A stretch of 20,026 bases of DNA, taken from a virus. The notes beneath the pieces are model-generated. The model ran no database searches, was not told the DNA's origin, and saw nothing but the letters and a program-made list of their open reading frames with translations. Within the stretch, counting starts at the first letter, position 1; every line of letters starts with the position of its first letter. The stretch lies in the IMG/VR virus record IMGVR_UViG_3300022939_000198, positions 1 through 20,026 of that record; one strand, 5' to 3'. Position numbers and translations under genes: made by a program. Of the stretch, positions 1 to 6,040 are shown in pieces.

Positions 1-464
1 TCAGACCCAGCATCAACGTGGCCGCTGATTGCGTACTGGTCACTGCCCGAAATGTCGTGGAGGCACCCGTCGCGCACTAAGAAAGCGTGGTCTGCAGCGA
101 ATGGCAGGGTTAGGTAGTACTGCCCGGTACCGAAGCTTGTGATGTTGTCAAAGTCTACGTCAATCTGGAAGTGGCACAGGTTGCCAAAGATGGTGTAGCT
201 GCCGGTAATCAGCGGGTCGCCAGTAAACGTCGGCTGGGTGCCATCTGTCCCGCCCAATGGAACGTAAACAGTGTCGCTGGCTGGGTCAAGGTCGGAAAGC
301 TTTATCTTGTGCGAGTCTGTTCCGTCGTGACGGTGACTTCCTGGACTAGCCTGAAAAGCTTCTGGGCCTAGTGTATGATGTATAGCAGTAATGCCACTAT
401 CTACGTCCGTTACTAACGGCTCATTAGATTGCTGCAGATTTCGGTCGCGAGGTGAAAGTGGCAT
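1..464 (-). CDS. Tail fibre / tail-appendage protein, N-terminal part (runs off the left edge)
   Basis: This minus-strand frame is open from ATG at 464 to the window edge (154 codons, C-terminus missing). The start is fixed by an in-frame TAA 12 bases upstream. There is no clear Shine-Dalgarno site, so it may be leaderless or weakly translated. Residues 23-50 hold a His-rich segment with HH at 29-30 and a PGSHRHDG stretch at 41-48 (H44-x-H46). Similar segments are known to me from actinophage appendage proteins, and HxH motifs bind metal in trimeric tail fibres. Residues 85-125 are beta-rich with an FGTGQYYLTLP stretch, also recalled from actinophage virion proteins. Codon choice matches the rest of the window. 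The likely role is a virion surface or receptor-binding part; the exact role is inferred. It diverges from the plus-strand block, with 24 bases between the two start codons. Confidence 0.78.
   Translation of the reverse strand, partial: MPLSPRDRNLQQSNEPLVTDVDSGITAIHHTLGPEAFQASPGSHRHDGTDSHKIKLSDLDPASDTVYVPLGGTDGTQPTFTGDPLITGSYTIFGNLCHFQIDVDFDNITSFGTGQYYLTLPFAADHAFLVRDGCLHDISGSDQYAISGHVDAGS
407..419. promoter_or_regulatory. Perfect 6-1-6 palindrome, possible operator
   Basis: CCGTTA-C-TAACGG is a perfect inverted repeat with a one-base centre. It lies about 70 bases upstream of the first plus-strand start and inside codons 16-20 of the minus-strand gene. A single-base loop cannot form a good hairpin, so a protein-binding site is the only obvious reading. 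About five such repeats are expected by chance in 20 kb, so only its position between divergent genes makes it notable. Confidence 0.2.
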
Positions 465-488
465 GAAATAACTTTAGCAGAGGAGACC

Positions 489-923
489 ATGAGTAAGGCT
501 AAAGCAATAGGGACTCGCGCAGAAACTGCTGTACGAAATTATCTTCTATCAGTTGGGTACTCAGAGCTGGATGCGCACAGAAATGTGCTTACTGGCTCTG
601 AAGACCAAGGAGACGTATGGCTCAGAGAAGCCAAGTGGGGTCTTATCGTCTTTGAAATCAAGGGCGGCAAAATGGCTAAGAACGCTAGCCATGAACAGTG
701 TGTTAGGTGGCTTGAAGAAGCCGAAAGAGAGAGGGATAATGCTCAAGCCAATTTTGGCTTTGTTGTTACTCAGCGGGCTGGTGTGGGTTACCCACGTGCT
801 GGCGAATGGTGGGCGTATGCCAGACTGGATGACGTACTTGCTCTATGCGGGAACGATTCTCGTCTTTACCCCCATGTCGTTAGGCTTAGCCTTAGGGAGC
901 TAGTAGACCTAATAAATGCCTAG
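489..923 (+). CDS. PD-(D/E)XK nuclease, Holliday-junction-resolvase-like
   Basis: The 144-aa protein looks like a small endonuclease of the PD-(D/E)XK fold, close to resolvase-like proteins of actinophages. An early helix carries GTRAET (E12). D42 (in GDVW) and the E56-I-K58 pair give the catalytic D...ExK signature. A later helix (about 70-85) and the VV-x-Q-R-x-GVG strand (92-100) fit the rest of the domain. AGAGGAG at 479-485 sits 3 bases before the ATG. Its last 8 bases overlap the terminase start, so the two are probably translationally coupled. Inference: it resolves branched replicative DNA before packaging, as T7 gp3 and T4 gp49 do. A general recombination or host-DNA-degrading nuclease is the alternative. 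A second frame (739-903) overlaps its C-terminal third. Confidence 0.8.
   Translation: MSKAKAIGTRAETAVRNYLLSVGYSELDAHRNVLTGSEDQGDVWLREAKWGLIVFEIKGGKMAKNASHEQCVRWLEEAERERDNAQANFGFVVTQRAGVGYPRAGEWWAYARLDDVLALCGNDSRLYPHVVRLSLRELVDLINA
727..735 (+). promoter_or_regulatory. Purine-rich ribosome binding site inside the nuclease gene
   Basis: GAGAGAGGG is followed after 3 bases by an out-of-frame ATG at 739. The spacing equals that of the nuclease gene's own site (AGGAG, 3 bases, ATG 489). In the nuclease frame the same bases only encode Glu-Arg-Glu-Arg-Asp, so the site could be fortuitous. It is the main reason for choosing 739 as the start of the nested frame. Confidence 0.4.
739..903 (+). CDS. 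Nested two-helix membrane protein, holin-like (overprints the nuclease gene)
   Basis: A 54-aa frame lies in the +1 register relative to the nuclease. It begins at ATG 739 behind a GAGAGAGGG site and ends at TAG 901-903, 12 bases before the terminase start. The predicted protein is a helical hairpin: a short Lys-containing N-terminus, a first hydrophobic segment (about residues 4-22, PILALLLLSGLVWVTHVLA), a polar turn (NGGRMPDW, 23-30) and a second hydrophobic segment (31-52). Two transmembrane helices in under 60 residues is the layout of class II holins and of many small phage membrane proteins. No other lysis gene is visible here, so a holin role is only a suggestion. The risk is that shadow frames of Leu/Val-rich genes can look hydrophobic. 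The frame is open well upstream (to at least 553), but only the part from 739 looks like a protein. Confidence 0.42.
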   Translation: MLKPILALLLLSGLVWVTHVLANGGRMPDWMTYLLYAGTILVFTPMSLGLALGS

Positions 924-2430
924 GCAACAGAAGATAAATCCAGCCGAGCTGCTCTACCAGATGTCGGAGCAGATTCGCACGACATCTATCATGCCTAATC
1001 TAAACCGCTACAAGCCTCACCAAAAGCAAGAAGACTTCGCAAAAGACCAGCACAAGCACAGGCTGTACATTGGGGGTAACCGTTCCGGTAAGACCGTTGC
1101 TGGCGTGGTAGAGGATATTCGCTACCTAAAAGGTGAGCATCCACACCGCAAAGTTCCAGAAGCCCCTGTCCGTGGCCGTGTAGTTGGGGTTGACTTTGCC
1201 TCTGGTATCGACAAGATTCTCTTGCCTCAGTTCGCTCAATGGACGCCAAAGAGCCTGCTAGTCAATGGCTCTTGGGAGGACAGCTACAGCAAAGAGCGAA
1301 GAGTCCTAAAGCTTGAAAACGGCTCCTTCGTCGAGTTTATGTCCTACGACCAGGACTTGCAGAAGTTCGCTGGAACCTCTAGACATTTCGTCCATTTCGA
1401 CGAGGAGCCGCCAGAATTAGTGTACGACGAATGCCGTGCTCGTTTGGTCGATACAAACGGAGATTGGTGGATGACGCTAACTCCAGTTGAGGGTATGGAG
1501 TATATCTACGAGCAGGTGTACTTGCCAGGCAAAGAAGGCCACGACCTGTTCGGCGTTACCGAAGTAGAGATGTCGGACAACCCCTACCTAGAGCGTTCAG
1601 CAATCGAGGAGTACCTTGCCTCCCTAACGCCAGAGCAACGAGCCATTCGTGAAAAAGGGCAGTTCATTCAGGTTGGCGGTGCCGTCTTCAAGGACTTTAA
1701 CCAGCTAACCCACACCATACCGCCGGAGCACTTCAAGCTGACGCCTAAGCACCGCATATATGTCAGCGTGGACTACGGCTGGCGCGACCCTACTGCAATT
1801 CTTTGGCACGCAGTCGCCCCCAACGGCCACATCGTTACTTTCGCTGAGCACTATCAGTCCCACATGACTATTGCAGAGCACGTCGAGGTCTTCCATAAAA
1901 AGAACGCTGAGATGGGAATCCAGCCTTACCTTGTGGTTGGAGACCCAGCACTTGCTCAAACAAACGGCATGAAGGGCACTAGCTATCAGCAGGAGTTCAA
2001 CTTGCACGGGATGAATATCATCATTGACATTATTCCTAAGAAGATTGGTGTTGGTCTAAACAAGATGCAGCAGTACATGAAGACCAACCCCAACACGGGC
2101 AAGCCGTTCTGGCAGGTTACAGACGACTGTCCCAACCTGATTTCTGAGCTAGGAAAACTTAAATACAAGCGGCGTGCCAACAGGCAGCAGGAGTTCACGC
2201 TAAACAAACTAGAGGAGATACAAGACAAAGATAACCACGCATTTGATTCATCAAGATACTTTTTTACACTTATGGATGACTTGACACCTGATACGATAAA
2301 GGGACTAAAGGAGAGACTTATGGACTTTGATGATACGCCTCCAATAGCTCAGTTCGATAATCGAAGAGACCCTGGCTATTCGGGATGGAAGTTCAGGTCA
2401 TCCTCCGATGATGCTGTAGGATGGGAATAA
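916..2430 (+). CDS. terL: Terminase large subunit (DNA-packaging ATPase and nuclease)
   Basis: The 504-aa protein is of usual TerL length. The N-terminal ATPase has a Walker A motif GGNRSGKT at 53-60, a Walker B strand ending HFDEE (D162, catalytic E163) and a coupling motif TLTP at 187-190. The C-terminal RNase H-like nuclease shows its three acidic positions: D286 in SVDYGWRDP, D343 in VVGDPA, and D444 in the DNHAFDSSRY segment (with D439 nearby). It docks on the portal, pumps DNA into the procapsid and cuts the concatemer. ATG 916 overlaps the nuclease stop by 8 bases; the nearest purine-rich run (GGGAG, about 15 bases upstream) is too distant to be a good site, so coupling probably drives translation. 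No small terminase is recognisable anywhere in the window. Confidence 0.97.
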   Translation: MPRQQKINPAELLYQMSEQIRTTSIMPNLNRYKPHQKQEDFAKDQHKHRLYIGGNRSGKTVAGVVEDIRYLKGEHPHRKVPEAPVRGRVVGVDFASGIDKILLPQFAQWTPKSLLVNGSWEDSYSKERRVLKLENGSFVEFMSYDQDLQKFAGTSRHFVHFDEEPPELVYDECRARLVDTNGDWWMTLTPVEGMEYIYEQVYLPGKEGHDLFGVTEVEMSDNPYLERSAIEEYLASLTPEQRAIREKGQFIQVGGAVFKDFNQLTHTIPPEHFKLTPKHRIYVSVDYGWRDPTAILWHAVAPNGHIVTFAEHYQSHMTIAEHVEVFHKKNAEMGIQPYLVVGDPALAQTNGMKGTSYQQEFNLHGMNIIIDIIPKKIGVGLNKMQQYMKTNPNTGKPFWQVTDDCPNLISELGKLKYKRRANRQQEFTLNKLEEIQDKDNHAFDSSRYFFTLMDDLTPDTIKGLKERLMDFDDTPPIAQFDNRRDPGYSGWKFRSSSDDAVGWE

Positions 2431-2960
2431 TGGCTAGAACATTTAGACTGGTTGAGCGCGGGCAATATGCCCCGCATCGCTGTATTGTCACGGGAATAAC
2501 GGGTAAAGCCGATACTCCGTTGATTGATTTGGGTGCTGAGCCTGAGTACTATGGAAGGGTGTACTTGAGCTACGGAATCCTTGCGGCGCTCGCAGACCAG
2601 TTTGGTTTTGCGACACCAGAAGTAGCAAATGCGCTACGCACAGAAAACGAACAACTGAAAAAGAGACTAGACCGCGTACCTGCGGTGACCGAAAGGCTTG
2701 TAAATGACATTAGAGACATCTCTATTAGTGTTACTGCTGACCTTCTTAGTGAGCCTACCCCTGTCGTTCTGGCTGATGACAAAAAGCCTGAACAAAGCAA
2801 CGCAGGGGCTAATCTCGACTACTTTGGAGACGACAAACCTCTTGAAGACAACAGTGAACCTGCTGTCGTCGAGAGACCCGCTAGCGTTCCAGCAAATAAT
2901 GGCAGCAAGCGGAGTACCAACAGCACCAAACCCAGAACAGGCAGTTCTGGTAAACGATAA
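2430..2960 (+). CDS. Unknown phage protein between terminase and portal, disordered C-terminus
   Basis: I do not recognise this 176-aa protein. The start chosen is ATG 2430, which shares one base with the terminase stop and has AGGA and GGGA runs 4 to 9 bases upstream. An in-frame ATG at 2421 would add three residues but lacks a spaced site. Residues 1-60 look folded and mixed alpha/beta (MARTFRLVERGQYAPHRC onward). Residues 65-105 form a charged helix with coiled-coil character. The last 70 residues are low-complexity, rich in Asp, Pro, Asn, Ser and Lys, and end in a basic tail. That disordered tail is exactly the part overlapped by the membrane-protein frame starting at 2704. Position suggests a packaging or head-assembly accessory, but no function can be assigned. 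Confidence 0.8.
   Translation: MARTFRLVERGQYAPHRCIVTGITGKADTPLIDLGAEPEYYGRVYLSYGILAALADQFGFATPEVANALRTENEQLKKRLDRVPAVTERLVNDIRDISISVTADLLSEPTPVVLADDKKPEQSNAGANLDYFGDDKPLEDNSEPAVVERPASVPANNGSKRSTNSTKPRTGSSGKR
2691..2696 (+). promoter_or_regulatory. Ribosome binding site for the overlapping membrane-protein gene
   Basis: GAAAGG lies 7 bases before ATG 2704, normal spacing for a Shine-Dalgarno site. It sits inside the preceding gene and is out of that gene's reading register, so it supports internal initiation at 2704. Confidence 0.5.
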
Positions 2961-3027
2961 CTATCCTGAGGTAGATGAAGATGAGTATGATTTCGACGCC
3001 GTCCGAAAGGAATATGGCATCCAGTGA
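2704..3027 (+). CDS. Small single-helix membrane protein overlapping both neighbours
   Basis: A 107-aa frame starts inside the preceding gene in another register and extends 67 bases past that gene's stop, into the portal start. The N-terminus (residues 5-25) is one strong hydrophobic segment, LLVLLLTFLVSLPLSFWLM, preceded by one acidic residue and followed by Lys. That predicts a membrane anchor. Residues 30-55 are an amphipathic Thr/Leu helix. Residues 56-70 read SSRDPLAFQQIMAAS, a pattern I associate with small membrane proteins of actinophage packaging blocks. The C-terminus is acidic (EVDEDEYDFDAV) and ends in TGA at 3025-3027. The unshared part (2961-3027) keeps protein-like composition, which argues against a shadow frame. 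Function is unknown; membrane tethering of assembly or a lysis role are both possible. The overlap with 2430-2960 is 257 bases. Confidence 0.62.
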   Translation: MTLETSLLVLLLTFLVSLPLSFWLMTKSLNKATQGLISTTLETTNLLKTTVNLLSSRDPLAFQQIMAASGVPTAPNPEQAVLVNDNYPEVDEDEYDFDAVRKEYGIQ

Positions 3028-5053
3028 CCTAGTCGCTGAACTTGAAATTGAAGTTGAAGAAACGGCCAACACTGGCCTTCTTGACGATGCAGCGCTCAAG
3101 CAGCTGCAGGATTCTAAGAAGGGCAAGAAGCTCGTCGACTACCTAAAGAAGGAATACCAGAAGTCGAAGGACGCCAAGCAGTGGCGTGTACGTCAGTGGT
3201 ACATGAACATGTCCTTCGAGCGTGGTAAGCAGTACGTGGCCTGGGACTCGACCAAGAGTGGCTTGTCCCAGCTCCCACGTGGCGACAAGAACACGCCAAG
3301 AATTACCATCAACAAGATTCGCCCTATTGTCAGGACGGAAATAGCTAAGCTGACCTCGCAGAAGCCCACCGCTGTCTGCCTGCCAGCTTCGAACGATGTA
3401 GAAGATGTATTTGCTGCTACTGCCGCTACACAGGTCTGGGACAGTCTTTATGACCGCCTCAACGTAGGGCGTAGCATGCGCCTAGTGGCCAGAGACGTTT
3501 CTGTCCTTGGTTTGGGATATCTCAAGGTCTACTGGGACTCAGGCAAGTATGACGAATGGAGCGACCAAGAAGGTGACGTCTGCATTGACCACATTTCTCC
3601 ATTCAACATCTTTGTCCCAGACCTATCAATCGTTGAGCACGACGAGCAGCCATACGTGTTGCACGTTTACACAAAGCCAATTGAATGGCTAAAGATGACC
3701 TACGGCGACCTTATCCCAAAGGACAAGCAGCCTACCGTCGTTGCAGCAACTGAGATTGCCGACATCTCTTCTGCACTTGACATTAGAGAGAACAACAGCA
3801 AGCCAGACGCTAGCCTTGTTATTGAGGCGTGGGTAAAGCCAGGAACTACCGAGCTTCTTCCTCAGGGTGGCTACGTCACAATTGTTGACGACATCATCGT
3901 TGAGGCTTCGCTCACAGGCTTCCCTGCAGGCTACAAGAACTACCCAATCGTTAAGTTCGAGCACATCCCAAGCGGACAGTACTACCCAGCTTGTGTTATT
4001 GATGATGTGATTCCGCTGCAGCGTGAGGTAAACAGAACCCGCTCTCAGCGCATTCAGGCCAAGAACATGATGGCTAAGCCACAGGTTTACTACCGAGAAG
4101 GTTCGCTGACTGTCTCAAAGATAAACACATCTCCGGGACAGTACATCGGAGTTCGCCCAGGGTTTGAGTACCCAGCCGCAGCTCCAATGCCACAGCTACC
4201 TCCTTACGTGTCAGAGGAGCTGCAAGCTCTAGACACCGACCTAGAGAACATCTCTGGTCAGCACGAAGTCTCAAAGGGAACCACACCTCCAGGAGTTGAG
4301 GCAGCTACTGCTATTGCTTACCTGCAGGAGCGTGACGACAGCTACCTTGCACCTACTTTCGCATCAATCGAAGAGGGCCTTTCAAGGACAGCAAAGTGCG
4401 CCCTGATGCTTGCTGCCGAGTACTGGACTGGCGAGCGCACGGTGAAAGTTGTTGGAGACAACAACGGCTTCTCAGCTGAGATGTTTAGCGGTGCAGACAT
4501 AGCGCGTGGTACCGACATCAAGATTGAAGCAGGCTCCGCACTACCAACATCAAAGGCTGCCAAGCAGTCATTGGTAATGGACATGATGCGCCTTGGCCTA
4601 GTTCCGCCAGAAGAGGGACTTGAGCTTCTAGACATCGCTACCCTAAGCCGTTACACAGACAACCGTGGCACTCGCCCAGATGAGCTGCGTGCTCAGCGTG
4701 AAAACGTTATGTTCAAGGCTCTAGGTGAAATGGACGTGATGCGTCACTACCAGAGATGGCAGCAGGGCGTCGAGCAGGGTAACCCTGAGATGCTCAACCC
4801 AGACACTGGTCAGCCACTGAAGCCACCAGCAATCATCCCAGTAAACAAGTGGGACAACCACGCTGTTCACATTCAGGAGCACGACAACTTCCGCAAGAGT
4901 CCTGCGTACGACTTGCTAAGCAACAGCCAGAAGGCCGAGCTAAACAAGCACATCGATATGCACGAAATGGCACTTGCTGCTCTGCAAGCTGCTCAAATTC
5001 AGCAGATGCAAATGGGCGCAATGCCGCCACAACAGGCAAAACCACAACAGTAA
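2975..5053 (+). CDS. Portal protein (P22-like size)
   Basis: At up to 692 aa this is close to the P22 portal (about 725 aa) and much larger than the T7 connector. It forms the dodecameric ring at the head vertex through which DNA enters and leaves. Residues 60-130 match the portal N-terminal region, with a helix VRQWYMNMSFERGKQYVAWD followed by RITINKIRPIVRTEIAKL. A long mixed wing follows, with NIFVPDLS at the expected place, then a helical stem and crown. The last 25 residues are Gln/Met-rich. The start is uncertain. ATG 2975 is the longest option. ATG 2981 has GAGG 9 bases upstream. ATG 3014 (MASSDL) follows AAAGGA closely and would overlap the membrane-protein gene by only 14 bases. It lies between packaging genes and the scaffold, as expected. 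Confidence 0.93.
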   Translation: MKMSMISTPSERNMASSDLVAELEIEVEETANTGLLDDAALKQLQDSKKGKKLVDYLKKEYQKSKDAKQWRVRQWYMNMSFERGKQYVAWDSTKSGLSQLPRGDKNTPRITINKIRPIVRTEIAKLTSQKPTAVCLPASNDVEDVFAATAATQVWDSLYDRLNVGRSMRLVARDVSVLGLGYLKVYWDSGKYDEWSDQEGDVCIDHISPFNIFVPDLSIVEHDEQPYVLHVYTKPIEWLKMTYGDLIPKDKQPTVVAATEIADISSALDIRENNSKPDASLVIEAWVKPGTTELLPQGGYVTIVDDIIVEASLTGFPAGYKNYPIVKFEHIPSGQYYPACVIDDVIPLQREVNRTRSQRIQAKNMMAKPQVYYREGSLTVSKINTSPGQYIGVRPGFEYPAAAPMPQLPPYVSEELQALDTDLENISGQHEVSKGTTPPGVEAATAIAYLQERDDSYLAPTFASIEEGLSRTAKCALMLAAEYWTGERTVKVVGDNNGFSAEMFSGADIARGTDIKIEAGSALPTSKAAKQSLVMDMMRLGLVPPEEGLELLDIATLSRYTDNRGTRPDELRAQRENVMFKALGEMDVMRHYQRWQQGVEQGNPEMLNPDTGQPLKPPAIIPVNKWDNHAVHIQEHDNFRKSPAYDLLSNSQKAELNKHIDMHEMALAALQAAQIQQMQMGAMPPQQAKPQQ

Positions 5054-5062
5054 GGGAGCAAT

Positions 5063-5932
5063 ATGTCTGACGACGAGCTAACACTAGACGATGTAACAGA
5101 GGACATTGAGCCTCAACTAGACGACGAAGAATTGGAGGAAGTTGACAATTCTGAGGAAGATGCTGAAGACGGAGACGATACTGAAAAAAGCAATCCAGCG
5201 TGGGACGAACTTTACGAAGTACTTCCTAAGTCTTTGCATGGCATGGTTCAGCCAGTTATCGAGAAGTGGCAATCAGGCGTTGATTCGGAGTTTGAGAAGA
5301 TTGCCCCATACCGCAAGTTCGCGGACGCTGGCGTCAACCCTCAAGTTATCGAAGCGTCGATGGAGCTGGCCAAGCAAGTAGCTAGCAACCCTAAGGCTGT
5401 CTACGACGAGCTAGCTGAGCGCTACGGATGGCAGCAAGCCTCCGCAATGGTGCAGCAAGCTGTCTCTGATACAGAGGATGCAATCGAAGACGCAGAAGAG
5501 TCAGACCTTTTCGAGGACGACGAAGAGACAAGCGGTGAGCTAAAGGCCCTGAAGGCTGAGCTTGACGCTCTTAAGTCAAACCTTGCAGAGCAAGAAGAGG
5601 TCGCTTATCAAGCACAGCTACAAAACGAGATTGAGGATTCTCTTGCCGCAATCAAGAAAGAGGCTGGCGACGTAGACGAAGAGGCCATTGTCCGCAGGGC
5701 AATGCTTCTTGCTGACGACTACCCAGACGCTGAGATTGACCAGCTTATTAATGCTGCTTATGAGCAGTATTCTGGCGAGCTTGAGAAGATGCGCTCTAGC
5801 GTGAAGAAGGCCCCAAAGGTGGCAGGTGGTAACGCAAACAAGGTGCCAGCAACGCCTCCTAAGACGCTTTCGTCCAAGGAAGACCGCGTTAGCGCCATTG
5901 AGGACATTGTAAAGCGCACCCTGAATCTGTAA
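5063..5932 (+). CDS. Capsid scaffolding protein
   Basis: The 289-aa protein is very acidic at the N-terminus (residues 1-42 are largely Asp and Glu). It has helical, coiled-coil-prone stretches at about 160-190 and 215-250, and a basic C-terminal region (about 250-289) containing KKAPK. That layout, a charged helical body with a basic C-terminal helix-turn-helix that binds coat protein, is typical of scaffolds in P22 and T7-type phages. It shapes the procapsid and is then lost or degraded. Placement between portal and coat supports the call more strongly than sequence does. AGGGAG at 5053-5058 lies 4 bases before the ATG, and the portal stop is 9 bases upstream. A minor capsid protein is the alternative. 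Confidence 0.85.
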   Translation: MSDDELTLDDVTEDIEPQLDDEELEEVDNSEEDAEDGDDTEKSNPAWDELYEVLPKSLHGMVQPVIEKWQSGVDSEFEKIAPYRKFADAGVNPQVIEASMELAKQVASNPKAVYDELAERYGWQQASAMVQQAVSDTEDAIEDAEESDLFEDDEETSGELKALKAELDALKSNLAEQEEVAYQAQLQNEIEDSLAAIKKEAGDVDEEAIVRRAMLLADDYPDAEIDQLINAAYEQYSGELEKMRSSVKKAPKVAGGNANKVPATPPKTLSSKEDRVSAIEDIVKRTLNL

Positions 5933-5960
5933 AGATTTACATTTCTAGTGTGATAAACTG
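5928..5960 (+). promoter_or_regulatory. Possible promoter with overlapping palindrome ahead of the capsid gene
   Basis: TGTAAA-GA-TTTACA at 5928-5941 is a perfect inverted repeat overlapping the scaffold stop. Just downstream, TG-T-GATAAA (5949-5957) resembles an extended -10 element (four of six matches). The matching -35 position falls on TGTAAA in the palindrome, a poor -35 (three of six). A regulated promoter giving extra capsid transcript would make sense, because the 108-base gap is the largest in the plus-strand block. The match is weak, and the palindrome arms are short enough to occur by chance. Confidence 0.3.
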
Positions 5961-5978
5961 CTGAATAGTAGTGAGTAC

Positions 5979-6025
5979 GGCCATTTATGGCTAGGGCGAA
6001 CGAAGTGAAGACCTTATTTATCTAA
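5979..6025 (+). other. Capsid-gene leader: hairpin and 12-codon upstream ORF
   Basis: GCCAT-TT-ATGGC (5980-5991) can form a short hairpin in the capsid mRNA leader. The ATG in its right arm (5987) opens a 12-codon frame, MARANEVKTLFI, ending in TAA at 6023-6025, 15 bases before the capsid start. The opening ATGGCTAGG closely resembles the real starts at 2430 and 8469 (ATGGCTAGA). The upstream purine run (AGTGAG, 5969-5974) is weak and far. It could be a leader peptide, a transcript-stabilising hairpin or nothing. Confidence 0.25.
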
Positions 6026-6030
6026 GCACT

Positions 6031-6035
6031 AGGAG
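6031..6035 (+). promoter_or_regulatory. Strong ribosome binding site of the major capsid gene
   Basis: AGGAG sits 5 bases before ATG 6041. It is among the best-placed Shine-Dalgarno sites in the window, in keeping with the high translation a coat protein needs. Confidence 0.75.
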
Positions 6036-6040
6036 TGTGA

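Noticed and set aside
171-371. Plus-strand ORF of 66 codons near the left edge
   Set aside because: It lies opposite the well-supported minus-strand tail-appendage frame and has no ribosome binding site.
553-738. Upstream part of the out-of-frame ORF containing 739-903
   Set aside because: The translated segment before 739 lacks protein-like features and a ribosome binding site at 553; only the part from ATG 739 is kept as a candidate.
4849-5070. Plus-strand ORF of 73 codons at the end of the portal gene
   Set aside because: Cys/Ser/Gln/Arg-rich composition from reading the Gln-rich portal tail out of frame; it bridges the portal/scaffold junction without a ribosome binding site.
5933-6040. 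tRNA or other structured RNA in the capsid leader
   Set aside because: No cloverleaf or T-loop sequence; only one short hairpin is present.
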